Below are positions 35,075 through 45,195 of a stretch of 64,000 nt of DNA, piece after piece. Source of the stretch: DASRDR01 sp963812945 [NCBI: uncultured Candidatus Rokubacteria bacterium] (GTDB taxonomy: Bacteria > Methylomirabilota > Methylomirabilia > Rokubacteriales); the NCBI GenBank assembly GCA_963812945.1, contig CAWEXD010000010.1, positions 1 through 64,000 on the forward strand. Reading direction: 5' to 3'. Numbering within the stretch: position 1 is the first letter of the stretch; each line of letters starts with the position of its first letter. Position numbers and translations under genes: made by a program. Below the pieces are notes generated by a model. That model worked only from the letters and a program-made list of their open reading frames with translations. It was not told the origin of the DNA and did not search any database.

Positions 35075-36286
35075 TCAGTTCGTGCGGGGAGCCGTCCCGG
35101 CGGCCGGCGGCAGCGAACCGAGAAACGCGGCCATGTCCGCCAGCTCCTGGCCGGTCAGGAGCGGCCAGGGCACTTCGCGGCGCTCCTTCTGGAGGTAGCG
35201 CGGATGGTTCCACAGAGCTGCGACCAACGCCGGTCCGGAGCGCGCCGCCCGGTATGTCGCCAGGTCGGCGGCCGTCCGACCACCCTGCCCGCGTGCCGCG
35301 TGGCAGGCGAGGCAGCCCTTGTCCCTGAGCACCTGCTGGCCGTGGGAGGGGCTGACCTCCTGGTCGAAGTAGCGCGAGACGTAGAGGTACGCCACGATGT
35401 CGGCCATTTCCTGGCCCTTCAGGCGCGGGATCTGGATGCCGCGCTCTTGCATCCGCGCCCACATCTTGGGCCCATGGTTCCACATGAGCGCGGCGAAGTC
35501 GGTGAGGCTCACGTGATGCTGCTTCGCCTTCCCCAACTCGGGCCCGATCCTCCCGCCCTTGCCTCCGACCGAATGGCATGCCACGCACTGCTTGGCCTTG
35601 AAGAGCTTCTCGCCGCGCTCGGGCACGCCGGGGTCGACAGACGTGGGCTCGCCGCTCCCTTCCTTCGCCGCGGCGCCGATGAACGCGACGATGTCCCCGA
35701 GCTCCTTGCCCGTGAACGTCGGCCTCGGGATGCCGCGCCTCTCCACCGCCTCCGCCATCTCGGGGCCGTGGTTCCAGAGCGCGACGGCGACGAGGACTGG
35801 CGAGTTCGCGCGCTTGAGGAAATCCAGACTGGGTCCCCGGCGCCCGCCCTGGCCGCCCACCTCGTGGCACTGGACGCACCCCTTCGCGGCAAACGCCTGC
35901 TCGCCGGCCTTCGCGTCGCCCGGCTGGTCGTAGTACTGGAGGGTGAACAGGAAGGCGATCAGGCTGGTGACCTCATCGGCGGACAGGCTCGGCTTGGGGA
36001 TCGACACCCCGCGCAGATGGTTCGACATCGCCGCGCCGATGTCGAAGAAGCTCTTCCGCTCGATCTTGGCGAGCTCCGGGCCGGCCGTGGGACCCGCGCC
36101 GCGGATCGCATGGCACAGACCACAGCCCTTCTCGGTGAACACGCGCCCGCCGGCGAGGTTCGCCCACGTCGCCGCGAAGGGATGCGGCGGCCGCTCCTGG
36201 CCTCGGGCGCTCACGGCAGTCGTGAGCAAGAAGGCGATCACCACGACGAGGGCTATGAGGTGCGCGGACGGTCGCGGTCGGCTCAT
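35075..36286 (-). CDS. Tetraheme protein made of four cytochrome c (class I-like) domains
   Basis: 403 residues with signal peptide (HLIALVVVIAFLLTTAVSAR). Four tandem domains of about 85-100 residues, each starting with a C-x2-C-H: CGLCHAIRG, CVQCHEVGG, CVACHSVGG, CLACHAARG. Each ends with a similar helix: SLSADEVTSLIAFLFTL, TFTGKELGDIVAFIG, RLKGQEMADIVAYLY, LLTGQELADMAAFLGS. The repeated MWNHGPKMWARMQERGI element between them carries candidate Met axial ligands. This is a fused four-unit monoheme cytochrome, probably a periplasmic wire. It is on the same strand as the EB_dh-type gene and divergent from the stress protein. Confidence 0.85.
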   Translation of the reverse strand: MSRPRPSAHLIALVVVIAFLLTTAVSARGQERPPHPFAATWANLAGGRVFTEKGCGLCHAIRGAGPTAGPELAKIERKSFFDIGAAMSNHLRGVSIPKPSLSADEVTSLIAFLFTLQYYDQPGDAKAGEQAFAAKGCVQCHEVGGQGGRRGPSLDFLKRANSPVLVAVALWNHGPEMAEAVERRGIPRPTFTGKELGDIVAFIGAAAKEGSGEPTSVDPGVPERGEKLFKAKQCVACHSVGGKGGRIGPELGKAKQHHVSLTDFAALMWNHGPKMWARMQERGIQIPRLKGQEMADIVAYLYVSRYFDQEVSPSHGQQVLRDKGCLACHAARGQGGRTAADLATYRAARSGPALVAALWNHPRYLQKERREVPWPLLTGQELADMAAFLGSLPPAAGTAPRTN

Positions 36287-36895
36287 CGTGGCGTCCCTCT
36301 CCGGAGAAGCGTGATCAGGATGCTCAGGGTCGCTGGCGTGATGATATCACCGAACTGGTGACCGGCGGCGAACCCGCGGCGGCACCGCGGGGACGGAATC
36401 TGGGAATGACCTTCAGCGAGCACGCCGGCGCTCCAACGGCGGCCATCGCGATGCGAATCCATGGCTGTGACTCGGCGCGTACGCCGTCGCGGGTGCGCGG
36501 GCATTCACGTTGCCGAATCGTCGACGGCGCCCGGGTCACCGGCATCGCTTCAACCGCGACGGTCACCGCCGAACCTCCGTCGTCCGGACGAGGGGGACGG
36601 GTCCGGCGTAAACCCTCGTCCACCGAGGAGAAGGCCAACGCAGCCGCGAAGGCGTACGCGGATCAGTACCTGAAGGGGGCCGGGCGCGCCGCCCAGCGCC
36701 TGACCAGAGGCTCGCCCGACGGGGCGCCGCTGCCTCACCCGGGTGCGAATGCCCCACTCGCCGGGAGGCTCAGGGTCGGGCCGATCCTCACCGATATCTC
36801 GCCAACTCTGCGTCCTTTCGGGCAAGAAGAGCCCGTGGACGCGGATTGAGCACCGAGTGGCAGAGACATTGCTCTACTGCTAATGGGGACGCTCA
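36287..36895. other. Divergent intergenic stretch
   Basis: About 600 bp between the divergently transcribed cytochrome and stress-protein genes. Open frames (for example 36358-36849) have a mixed, unconvincing composition and no motif. The region should hold both promoters, but I could not identify clear boxes. Confidence 0.4.
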
Positions 36896-37813
36896 ATGCC
36901 ACCCAATGCGACCACTGGCCGTGTCCTGGTCCCGCTCGACGGCTCCGAGCTCGCCGAAGCGATCCTCCCGCTGCTGGGAGCCGGCGAGCATCCCTGGGGC
37001 TCCGAGGTGTTGCTGGTCCGGACACTCACCCCGGAGTCCCCAGCCGGGCCCTCGGCGGAGAGGGAGGCGGTCGCGTATCTCGCCGCGAAGGCCCACATGC
37101 TGGAGCGTGCGGGCCTTCGGGTCCACTATGAGGCGTGGCACGGCGACCCGAGCCAGACGATCGTCAACGCTGCGGACCGCGGCCTGGTAGATCTCATCGC
37201 CATGACGACGCACGGATGGCGGGGTCTCGATCGGCTACGATTCGGGAGCGTTGCCGAGAGCGTCGTTCGGAAGGCGCGCGTGCCCGTCCTGCTGGTTCGG
37301 GGCCAGCTGCGGTGGCCGGCGGACCGACCTCCACGGATCCTGGTCCCGCTGGACGGCTCCGAGCAATCGGCGGCCATCCTCGCCCTCGTCGCCAAGCTCC
37401 GGCGGCGGCTCCACGCGGCGGTCGAGCTGCTTCACGTCCTCGAGGCCCTGCCGCCCGCCGCCTATCCGGATCTCCCGCTATCCCTGGCCGACGCGAGTCC
37501 GGGGCGCGCGACGGCGAGGGACTATCTGGACCGCGTCGCCGCCCGGTTCGACGGCGAGAGTCCGGAGGTCTCGCGCGTCGTGCTCGAAGGTCCCGCGGCG
37601 ACGATGATCGCGCGGCGGACCGTGAGCAGCGGCGCCGACCTGGTGGCCATGACCACACAGGGCCGCAGTGGTGTCGCCCGGCTCCTGGTGGGGAGCGTCG
37701 CCGAGCAAGTGCTGCGCACGGCGGATGTACCGGTGCTCCTCTGGAAGGCGGCCATTCCTCCGGCTGCGGTGCGCCGCGGCCGGAGTGCGGAGGAGGCTAC
37801 GCATGACCGCTGA
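36896..37813 (+). CDS. Tandem-domain universal stress protein
   Basis: 305 residues, two UspA domains. Domain 1 begins GRVLVPLDGSELAEAILPLL and ends DLIAMTTHGWRG with SVAESVVRKARVPVLLVRG. Domain 2 begins RILVPLDGSEQSAAILALVA and ends DLVAMTTQGRSGVARLLVGS then VAEQVLRTADVPVLL. The G-x2-G-x9-G(S/T) ATP-binding pattern (GWRGLDRLRFGSVAES; GRSGVARLLVGSVAEQ) is present in both. GGGGA lies about 8 nt before ATG 36896. The stop is 10 nt inside the citrate synthase start region (overlap at 37803), so stress protein and citrate synthase form one operon. Role: nucleotide-binding regulator under stress or anaerobiosis. Confidence 0.9.
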   Translation: MPPNATTGRVLVPLDGSELAEAILPLLGAGEHPWGSEVLLVRTLTPESPAGPSAEREAVAYLAAKAHMLERAGLRVHYEAWHGDPSQTIVNAADRGLVDLIAMTTHGWRGLDRLRFGSVAESVVRKARVPVLLVRGQLRWPADRPPRILVPLDGSEQSAAILALVAKLRRRLHAAVELLHVLEALPPAAYPDLPLSLADASPGRATARDYLDRVAARFDGESPEVSRVVLEGPAATMIARRTVSSGADLVAMTTQGRSGVARLLVGSVAEQVLRTADVPVLLWKAAIPPAAVRRGRSAEEATHDR

Positions 37814-39092
37814 CACGCTCACCGTCGTCGACAACCGCACGGGGAAGTCGTACGAGCTCCCCATCGAGCACGGCGCCATTCGGAGCACGGATCTTCGGCA
37901 GATCCGGACGGGCGCGGACGATTTCGGGCTCCTCGCATACGATCCCGCCTTCATGAACACGGCGGCCTGCAAGAGCCGCATCACGTTCATCGACGGCGAC
38001 CGCGGCATTCTCGAGTATCGCGGGTACCCGATCGAGCAGCTCGCCGAACGGTCCACGTTCCTGGAGACCGCGTACCTCCTCCTGCATGGCGAGCTGCCGA
38101 CGCGGGCGGGCCTCGACGCGTGGGCTTGGGAGATCACGCACCACACGTGGATCCACGAGAACCTGAAGAAGTTCCTGGACGGGTTCCACCACGATGCCCA
38201 TCCCATGGCCATGCTGGTCTCGGCGGTCGCCGCCCTCTCGACCTTCTACCCCGACGCGAAGAACCACGCCGATGGCGATGGCGGGCGCCTCCAGATCATC
38301 CGCCTCATCGCGAAGATGCCGACGCTGGCAGCGTTCGCATACCGCCACAGCCTCGGGCTGCCGTACGCCTATCCCGACAACGAGCTCGGGTACGCGGCCA
38401 ACTTCCTCAGCATGATGTTCAAGGCCACGGAGCTGAAGCACTCACCAGACCCGGCTCTCGTGCAGGCGATCGACGTGCTGTTCATCCTCCACGCCGACCA
38501 CGAGCAGAACTGCTCCACGAATGCCGTCCGCAGCGTCGGCTCCTCCCAGGTCGACCCCTACTGCGCCGTGGCGGCCGGCGTCGCCGCCCTCTACGGACCG
38601 CTCCACGGGGGAGCGAACGAGGCGGTCCTGCGCATGCTTCGAGAGATCGGCTCGGTGGCCAACGTCCCGGCGTTCATCAAGCGTGTGAAGGCGGGGGAAG
38701 GGCGGCTGATGGGCTTCGGTCACCGCGTCTACAAGAACTACGACCCGCGGGCCCGCATCATCAAGCGAGTCGCCGATCAGGTCTTCGCGGTGACGAAGCC
38801 GAACCCACTGCTCTCCGTCGCGCTCGAGCTCGAGCGCATCGCGCTCGCCGATGACTATTTCGTCACGCGGAAGCTGTACCCGAACGTCGATTTCTATTCC
38901 GGGCTCGTCTACCAGGCCATGAGGCTCCCCGTCGACATGTTCCCCGTGCTCTTCGCCATCCCGCGTACGGCCGGCTGGCTGGCCCAGTGGCTGGAAATGA
39001 TGGCCGATCCGGAGCAGAAGATCGCACGTCCCCGGCAGCTCTACCTCGGTGCCGCGCGACGGGACTACGTACCGATGGACCGGCGCGGCTGA
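37803..39092 (+). CDS. gltA: Citrate synthase
   Basis: 429 residues, the length of the hexameric long-type citrate synthase. It has ITFIDGDRGILEYRGYPIEQ, the catalytic-histidine region HEQNCSTNAVRSVGSSQV, YGPLHGGANEAVLRML and GFGHRVYKNYDPRARIIK, which supply the active-site His and Arg and the oxaloacetate pocket, then the C-terminal Asp region VDFYSGLVYQAMRLP. It condenses acetyl-CoA and oxaloacetate to citrate in the cytoplasm. ATG at 37803 overlaps the stress-protein end by 11 nt. With the PFOR and malic enzyme nearby it links pyruvate and C4 acids to the TCA cycle. Confidence 0.95.
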   Translation: MTADTLTVVDNRTGKSYELPIEHGAIRSTDLRQIRTGADDFGLLAYDPAFMNTAACKSRITFIDGDRGILEYRGYPIEQLAERSTFLETAYLLLHGELPTRAGLDAWAWEITHHTWIHENLKKFLDGFHHDAHPMAMLVSAVAALSTFYPDAKNHADGDGGRLQIIRLIAKMPTLAAFAYRHSLGLPYAYPDNELGYAANFLSMMFKATELKHSPDPALVQAIDVLFILHADHEQNCSTNAVRSVGSSQVDPYCAVAAGVAALYGPLHGGANEAVLRMLREIGSVANVPAFIKRVKAGEGRLMGFGHRVYKNYDPRARIIKRVADQVFAVTKPNPLLSVALELERIALADDYFVTRKLYPNVDFYSGLVYQAMRLPVDMFPVLFAIPRTAGWLAQWLEMMADPEQKIARPRQLYLGAARRDYVPMDRRG

Positions 39093-39219
39093 GGCCGGAG
39101 GGCACCGTCGAGGAATGCCGTCACCTTTCATCGCGATTGGTCGGTTCCAAACGGTCTCAGAGGCGCACTCTGAGTCATCGCGACCGGATGAACGACGTCC
39201 GGCGCCTGGAGGAGAAGCC

Positions 39220-39681
39220 ATGTGGGTCCGGCGACGAGCGATGCTGTTGGGCGCGCTGACGATGGGACTCGGCGGTCCGCGATGGACCAGCGCAGCCCCG
39301 GGCGCCAAGCCGAACGTCACGGTACACCGGTCACCCACCTGAGGGTGTTGCAGCGCGTGGGTCGGGCACCTGCGCAGCCACGGATACCCGGTCACGACCA
39401 AGGACGTCGAGGATCTCGCACCCCTCAGGCGCACGCTGGGCGTTCCAGCTGCCCTCGCGTCCTGCCACATCGCGCGCGTGGCGGACTACGTTGTAGAGGG
39501 TCACGTGCCCGCCGACGTGATTGATCGGCTGCTGCGGGACCGCCCCTCGATCGTCGGCGTCGCCGTGCCGGGCATGCCCGCGGGCTCTCCCGGCATGGAG
39601 GTGCCGGGGCGGCCACCGGGAGGCTATCAGGTTCTGGCCTTCGACCGCTCCGGCCGGACGACGATCTTCGAGTCGCGCTGA
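39220..39681 (+). CDS. Exported DUF411 metal-binding-type protein with in-frame TGA at the first Cys of CGCC (selenoprotein candidate or pseudogene)
   Basis: 153 codons in one frame from ATG 39220 (GGAG just upstream), read through a TGA at 39340-39342. A Tat/Sec-like signal (RRRAMLLGALTMGLGG) precedes NVTVHRSPT, then TGA, then GCCSAWVGHLRSHGYPV. DUF411 proteins have TCGCC(x)W here, so the TGA sits exactly where the first Cys belongs. Downstream the protein is intact: ASCHIARVADYVVEGHVPAD, RPSIVGVAVPGMPAGSPGME, and a normal TGA at 39679. A possible stem follows the TGA (GCAG...CTGC and GTG...CAC around GGTCGGG, about 17 nt on). Either selenocysteine is read here or a Cys codon mutated to stop. 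It lies between citrate synthase and malic enzyme. Confidence 0.6.
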
Positions 39682-39699
39682 GTCCGGGGCGAGGAGTTG

Positions 39700-41403
39700 A
39701 TGGAGCCGTATCGCCTGAGACGGCAGTCCGACGGTGGGCAATGCGTCGGGGTCCCGTATCGGGGCTCCCAGCTCTTCGCCCACCCCATGTTCAACAAGGG
39801 CAGCGCCTTCACTCGGGAGGAGCGCAAGGCGTTCGGCCTGGATGGCCTCTTGCCCTGGGCGGTCAGCACCATGGAGCAGCAGGCCCGGCGTGTCTACGAG
39901 AACATCGCCCGAAAAACCGACGCCCTGGAGCGGCACATCGGGCTCGCCGCACTCCAGGATCGAAACGAGCATCTCTTTTACCGCGTCCTCTGCGACCACC
40001 TTGAAGAGCTCCTGCCCATTGTCTACACCCCCACGGTGGGCCGCGCATGTCAGGAGTTCAGCCACATCTTCCGTCGGGGCCGAGGCTTGTGGATCACCCC
40101 CGACGATCGGGGACGCATCGTCGGCATGCTCGACAACGCTCCCTTCGAAGACGTCCGGCTGATCGTGGTAACGGACAACGAGCGCATCCTCGGCCTCGGT
40201 GACCAGGGCGCGGGCGGCATGGGCATCCCGATCGGCAAGCTCGCCATCTATACGGCGGCGGCGGGCATCCATCCGAGCCAGACGCTGCCGATCAGCCTCG
40301 ATGTGGGAACCGACAACCGGGCGCTGCTGGAGGATGACCTCTACCTCGGCTGGCCGCACCCGCGGCTGCGCGGCGAGGCGTACGACGCGTTCGTGAACGA
40401 GTTCGTGATCGCGGTCAAGCAGCGCTTCCCCCGAGCGTTGCTCCAATGGGAAGACTTCAAGAAGCAAAATGCCTTCAACCTCCTGGACCGTTACCGGGCG
40501 GTCCTCCCGTCATTCAACGACGACATCCAGGGGACGGGCGCCTGCGTGTTGGCCGGACTCATCGCCGCCGGACGGGTTACGGGAACGCCCCTGGCGCGGC
40601 AACGGATTGTCATACTGGGGGCCGGCGCCGCGGGGATCGGCATCGCCCGGCAGCTCCGCGACGCCATCGAGCGGGCGGGGATGACGGGGACCGATCTCAT
40701 CCGCGCCGTGGCGCTGGTCGACGTCGCCGGATTGCTCGCGTGGAACGGCCAGCCTCTCGACCACTTCCAGGCCGGCTTCGCGTGGCCTGCACCGTTGGCC
40801 TCCGCGTGCGGCTTGGATCGTTCCCACGACCTGGAGGCCGTCATCCGCGCGCTGAGGCCGACCGCGCTCCTCGGGGCGTGTGGCCAGCCGGGGGCGTTCA
40901 CGAAGACCGCTGTCCGAGCGATGGCCGAGAGCGTGGAGCGTCCGGTGATCATGCCGCTCTCGAATCCCACGAGCCAGGCGGAAGCCACGCCGGCTGACCT
41001 CATGGCCTGGACGGACGGGCGAGCCCTGGTGGCCACCGGAAGCCCGTTCGAGCCGGTCACCTTCGACGGTCGGACGTCACGGATCGGCCAAGGGAACAAC
41101 GCCTTCATCTTCCCCGGCCTCGGGCTCGGGATGCTCGTCGCCGAGGCGAGAGAGGTCAGTGACGGCATGTGCCGGGTCGCGGCTGAGTGCCTGGCCGATC
41201 AGGTCTCGCTCGAGCATCTCGACGCCGGGACCCTGTTTCCCCCGATCCGGGAGCTGCGCCGGGTGGCCGCGCGCATCGCGGAGGCGGTGGTCCGTGAGGC
41301 CCGCGATACCGGTCTCGGCCGTCCTCTGGCCGACGAGATCATCGCGGAGACCGTCGCCGCCGCCCAGTGGAACCCCCGCTATCCGGTGCTCGAACCGGCA
41401 TAG
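39700..41403 (+). CDS. maeA: NAD-type malic enzyme (large form)
   Basis: 567 residues. VYTPTVGRACQEFSHIFRR and LIVVTDNERILGLGDQGAGG are the malate/metal pocket; the RGR segment DDRGRIVGML follows the first. QGTGACVLAGLIAAGR and the Rossmann loop VILGAGAAGIGIARQL bind the dinucleotide, and LSNPTSQAEATPADLMAW plus GQGNNAFIFPGLGLGM close the active site. It decarboxylates malate to pyruvate with NAD (the cofactor is inferred from family size and the loop). ATG 39700, preceded by GAGGAG; a TTG one codon earlier is possible. Supplies pyruvate for the PFOR encoded 210 nt downstream. Confidence 0.93.
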   Translation: MEPYRLRRQSDGGQCVGVPYRGSQLFAHPMFNKGSAFTREERKAFGLDGLLPWAVSTMEQQARRVYENIARKTDALERHIGLAALQDRNEHLFYRVLCDHLEELLPIVYTPTVGRACQEFSHIFRRGRGLWITPDDRGRIVGMLDNAPFEDVRLIVVTDNERILGLGDQGAGGMGIPIGKLAIYTAAAGIHPSQTLPISLDVGTDNRALLEDDLYLGWPHPRLRGEAYDAFVNEFVIAVKQRFPRALLQWEDFKKQNAFNLLDRYRAVLPSFNDDIQGTGACVLAGLIAAGRVTGTPLARQRIVILGAGAAGIGIARQLRDAIERAGMTGTDLIRAVALVDVAGLLAWNGQPLDHFQAGFAWPAPLASACGLDRSHDLEAVIRALRPTALLGACGQPGAFTKTAVRAMAESVERPVIMPLSNPTSQAEATPADLMAWTDGRALVATGSPFEPVTFDGRTSRIGQGNNAFIFPGLGLGMLVAEAREVSDGMCRVAAECLADQVSLEHLDAGTLFPPIRELRRVAARIAEAVVREARDTGLGRPLADEIIAETVAAAQWNPRYPVLEPA

Positions 41404-41613
41404 CCCCGGGGAGCCGTGCCTCACCTGGGTAGCGGCGCCCCACTGGGGTCGCGGCGCCCCATGGCCGTCGGTCGGGCCTCCCGCCGCCCCTGAGCCGTCG
41501 AGCAGCAACCGTGCGGAAACACGTCGGGCCGGGCATCGGGCCGACGCCTGGCACGAACCCTGCTGTCCGTGGGCCAGGCGGCCGCGGTCCGCTGAGTTGA
41601 GAGGGAGGTCTCG

Positions 41614-44600
41614 ATGAGCAGGCCGACCGTCACCATCGACGGCAACGAGGGCGTGGCGCACGTCGCCTACCAGGCCAGCGACCTGATCGCCATCTACCCG
41701 ATCACGCCGTCGTCGCCGATGGGGGAATGGGCTGACCAATGGTCGACGGAGGGTCGGCCCAACCTCTGGGGGACCGTCCCGCGGGTGATGGAGATGCAGA
41801 GCGAGGGCGGCGCGGCCGGCGCTCTCCACGGCGCGCTCCAGTCCGGCGCGCTGGCCACCACGTTCACCGCCTCCCAGGGCCTGCTCCTGATGATCCCGAA
41901 CATGTACAGGATCGCCGGCGAGCTGACCCCGGCCGTGCTGCACGTGGCCGCGCGCTCGCTGGCCGCGCAGGCGCTGTCCATCTTCGGCGACCACAGCGAC
42001 GTCATGGCCGCCCGTGCGACCGGCTTCGCCATGCTCGCCTCGAACTCCGTCCAGGAAGCGATGGATTCGGCCCTGGTGGCGCACGCGGCCAGCCTGGAAG
42101 CGCGCGTGCCGTTCCTGCACTTCTTCGACGGGTTCCGCACGTCGCACGAGGTGGCGAAGGTCGAGCCGCTCACGCCTGACGAACTCCGATACATGATCGA
42201 CGACGACTTGGTGCGGGCCCACCGCGCGCGCGCCCTGTCTCCCGAACGGCCGGTCATCCGGGGCACGGCCCAGAACCCGGACGTCTACTTCCAGGCGCGC
42301 GAGGCGGCGAACCCCTACTACCTGGCGTGTCCGACGATCGTGCAGAACGCGATGGACCGGCTCGGCCGCCTCACCGGACGGCAGTATCGCCTCTTCGACT
42401 ACGCCGGATCCCCCGACGCCGAGCGCGTGCTCGTCCTGATGGGCTCCGGCGCCGAGGCCGCACTGGAGACCGTGGAAGCCCTGGTCGCCCGAGGCGAGCG
42501 GGTCGGCGTGCTGAAGGTCCGACTGTATCGCCCATTCTCGGTGGAGCACTTCCTGGCCGCACTGCCCGCGAGCGTCACGACGCTGGCGGTGCTGGATCGG
42601 ACCAAGGAACCAGGCAGCGCGGGCGAGCCGCTGTACCTGGATGTGGCCGCAGCGGTCAGCGAAGCCCGGAGCGCCCCTAGCCCGCCGTTCCGGTCGGTCC
42701 TTCGGGTGATTGGGGGGCGGTACGGGCTCTCCTCGAAGGAGTTCACGCCAGCCATGGTCAAGGCCGTCTTCGACGAAACGGCGAGGCCACGCCCGAAGAA
42801 CCACTTCACGATCGGGATCCGCGACGATGTCACGCACACGAGCCTCGATTACGACCCGAGCTTCTCCACGGAGGGCGCCGACACGGTACGGGCCGTCTTC
42901 TACGGGCTGGGGGCGGACGGCACCGTCGGCGCCAACAAGAACTCCATCAAGATCATCGGCGAGGACACCGACAACTACGCCCAGGGCTACTTCGTCTACG
43001 ACTCCAAGAAGTCCGGCTCCGTCACGGTGTCGCATCTCCGCTTCGGCCCGCGACCCATCCGTTCCACCTATCTCATCGAGCGGGCCACCTTCGTGGCCTG
43101 CCACCAGTTCGCGTTCCTCGAGCGGCTCGACGTCCTGAGGACCGCCGAGCCCGGGGCGACCTTCCTGCTGAACAGTCCCCATGGCCCCGAGGACGTGTGG
43201 GACCATCTGCCTCGCGCCGCCCAGGAACAGATCCTCACCAAGCGTCTGCGCGTCTTCGTCATCGACGGCCACCGGGTGGCCCGGGAGACCGGGATGGGCG
43301 GGCGCGTCAACACCATCATGCAGACCTGTTTCTTCGCGATCAGCGGGGTCATGCCGCGCGAGGAGGCGATCGCCGCCATCAAGCACGCCATCGAGAAGAC
43401 CTACGGCAAGCGCGGCGAGGCCGTGGTCCAGAAGAACTTCGCGGCGGTGGACAGCACGCTGGATCACCTCCACGAGGTCCGTGTGTCCGGTCGAGTCACG
43501 AGTTCGTTCGACCGGCGCCCGCCGGTTCCCGCGGAGGCGCCGGAGTTCGTCCGGGAGGTGACCGCCCGGATGATCGCCGGCGAGGGGGATGCGCTCCCCG
43601 TGAGTGCCCTGCCCCGCGACGGCACCTACCCCAGCGGAACGACCAAGTGGGAGAAACGCAACATCGCGCTGGAGATCCCGGTGTGGGATGACACGCTGTG
43701 CATCCAGTGCGGCAAGTGCGTGCTCGTCTGCCCTCACGCGGTGATCCGGGCGAAGGTCGTCCGGCCCGAAGCGCTTGCCGACGCGCCGATCGGCTTCAAG
43801 ACCGCCGCCGCCCGCTGGCGGGAGTTCCCGGACGCGCTCTTCACCCTGCAGGTGGCCCCGGAGGACTGCACCGGCTGCAGCCTCTGTGTGGAAGTGTGCC
43901 CGGCCAAGAGCAAGAGCGAGGTGCGCCACAAGGCCATCAACATGATGCCGCAGCCTCCGATTCGCCAGGAGCAGGCCGACCACTGGAGCTTCTTCCTCCG
44001 CCTGCCCGAGACCGATCGGAGCGGGTTGAACCTGGGCCAGGTCAAGGACGTCCAGCTCCTCGAGCCTCTGTTCGAGTTCTCGGGCGCCTGCGCGGGCTGT
44101 GGGGAGACGCCGTACCTCAAGCTCGTGAGCCAGCTCTTCGGCGATCGGGCGATCGTGGCCAACGCGACGGGGTGCTCGTCGATCTATGGCGGGAATCAGC
44201 CGACCACCCCCTGGACCGTGAACCACGAGGGCCGCGGCCCCGCCTGGGCCAACTCGCTCTTCGAAGACAACGCCGAGTTCGGGCTGGGGATGCGGCTGGC
44301 GCTGACGAAGCAGGCCGAGCACGCGCGCGAGCTCCTCCACCGCCTGTTGGCCATCGAGGGGGACGAGCTGGCGGTCGCGATCCTCGCGGCGGACCAGTCC
44401 ACCGAGACGGGCATCGCCGCGCAACGGGAGCGCGTGCAGCGGCTCAAGGCGCGGCTCGGCGGGGACGACCGACCCGGCGCCAGGGACCTGGTAGCCATCG
44501 CCGACACCCTGGTCAAGCGGAGCGTCTGGATCATCGGCGGCGACGGGTGGGCCTACGACATCGGCTACGGGGGGCTGGACCACGTCCTGGCCTCGGGCCA

Positions 44601-45195
44601 CGACGTCAACGTCCTGGTGCTCGACACCGAGGTCTACTCCAACACCGGCGGTCAGATGTCCAAGGCCACGCCTCGGGGCGCGGTGGCCAAGTTCGCGACC
44701 GGTGGCAAGCAGGCGGCCAAGAAGGACCTGGCCCTCATGGTGATGACCTACGGCCATGTGTACGTGGCCCGGGTGGCGATGGGCGGCAACGACGCCCAGA
44801 CCGTCAAGGCGTTTCGCGAGGCCGAGGCGTACGCAGGGCCGTCACTCATCGTGGCCTACAGCCACTGCATCGCGCACGGCTACGACCTGCGCTTCGGGAT
44901 GGATCAACAGAAGGCCGCCGTCCTTTCCGGCCACTGGCCCCTCTTCCGCTACAACCCCGACCTGGCGAAGGAGGGCAAGCATCCCCTGCAGCTCGATTCC
45001 AAGCCGCCGAGCCTGCCCTTGAAGAAGTACGCGTACAACGAGACGCGCTACAGCATGCTGGCCCACAGCAACCCGAAGGTGGCCGCCGAGCTCCTCGAGC
45101 GCGCTCAGCAGGACGTCCTGGCCCGGTGGCGGCTCTACGAGCATTGGGCGTCCATGCCTGTCGCGGACATTGGCCCGGAGGAGCACCATGCCTGA
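41614..45195 (+). CDS. nifJ: Pyruvate:ferredoxin (flavodoxin) oxidoreductase, single-chain
   Basis: 1193 residues, full length for the fused homodimeric enzyme. Domains in order: pyruvate-binding domain (about 1-240, [18 protein letters not shown]), domain II (about 250-400), the gamma-type domain (about 410-600, [18 protein letters not shown]), an 8Fe ferredoxin module (about 690-770, [12 protein letters not shown] and [12 protein letters not shown]), and the TPP domain (about 815-1190) with cluster Cys in [18 protein letters not shown] and TPP/Mg motif [18 protein letters not shown] plus [17 protein letters not shown]. It interconverts pyruvate and acetyl-CoA + CO2 with low-potential electrons. 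Its end overlaps the start of the next gene by 8 nt. Confidence 0.96.
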   Translation: MSRPTVTIDGNEGVAHVAYQASDLIAIYPITPSSPMGEWADQWSTEGRPNLWGTVPRVMEMQSEGGAAGALHGALQSGALATTFTASQGLLLMIPNMYRIAGELTPAVLHVAARSLAAQALSIFGDHSDVMAARATGFAMLASNSVQEAMDSALVAHAASLEARVPFLHFFDGFRTSHEVAKVEPLTPDELRYMIDDDLVRAHRARALSPERPVIRGTAQNPDVYFQAREAANPYYLACPTIVQNAMDRLGRLTGRQYRLFDYAGSPDAERVLVLMGSGAEAALETVEALVARGERVGVLKVRLYRPFSVEHFLAALPASVTTLAVLDRTKEPGSAGEPLYLDVAAAVSEARSAPSPPFRSVLRVIGGRYGLSSKEFTPAMVKAVFDETARPRPKNHFTIGIRDDVTHTSLDYDPSFSTEGADTVRAVFYGLGADGTVGANKNSIKIIGEDTDNYAQGYFVYDSKKSGSVTVSHLRFGPRPIRSTYLIERATFVACHQFAFLERLDVLRTAEPGATFLLNSPHGPEDVWDHLPRAAQEQILTKRLRVFVIDGHRVARETGMGGRVNTIMQTCFFAISGVMPREEAIAAIKHAIEKTYGKRGEAVVQKNFAAVDSTLDHLHEVRVSGRVTSSFDRRPPVPAEAPEFVREVTARMIAGEGDALPVSALPRDGTYPSGTTKWEKRNIALEIPVWDDTLCIQCGKCVLVCPHAVIRAKVVRPEALADAPIGFKTAAARWREFPDALFTLQVAPEDCTGCSLCVEVCPAKSKSEVRHKAINMMPQPPIRQEQADHWSFFLRLPETDRSGLNLGQVKDVQLLEPLFEFSGACAGCGETPYLKLVSQLFGDRAIVANATGCSSIYGGNQPTTPWTVNHEGRGPAWANSLFEDNAEFGLGMRLALTKQAEHARELLHRLLAIEGDELAVAILAADQSTETGIAAQRERVQRLKARLGGDDRPGARDLVAIADTLVKRSVWIIGGDGWAYDIGYGGLDHVLASGHDVNVLVLDTEVYSNTGGQMSKATPRGAVAKFATGGKQAAKKDLALMVMTYGHVYVARVAMGGNDAQTVKAFREAEAYAGPSLIVAYSHCIAHGYDLRFGMDQQKAAVLSGHWPLFRYNPDLAKEGKHPLQLDSKPPSLPLKKYAYNETRYSMLAHSNPKVAAELLERAQQDVLARWRLYEHWASMPVADIGPEEHHA

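Noticed and set aside
36358-36849. Plus-strand frame in the gap before the stress protein
   Set aside because: No motif, no convincing RBS, composition unlike neighbours; not called.
41077-44757. Very long minus-strand open frame (1226 codons) opposite nifJ
   Set aside because: Antisense of a conserved enzyme in very GC-rich DNA; composition (Arg, Gly, Asp, Val) is typical of shadow frames and no motif is seen.
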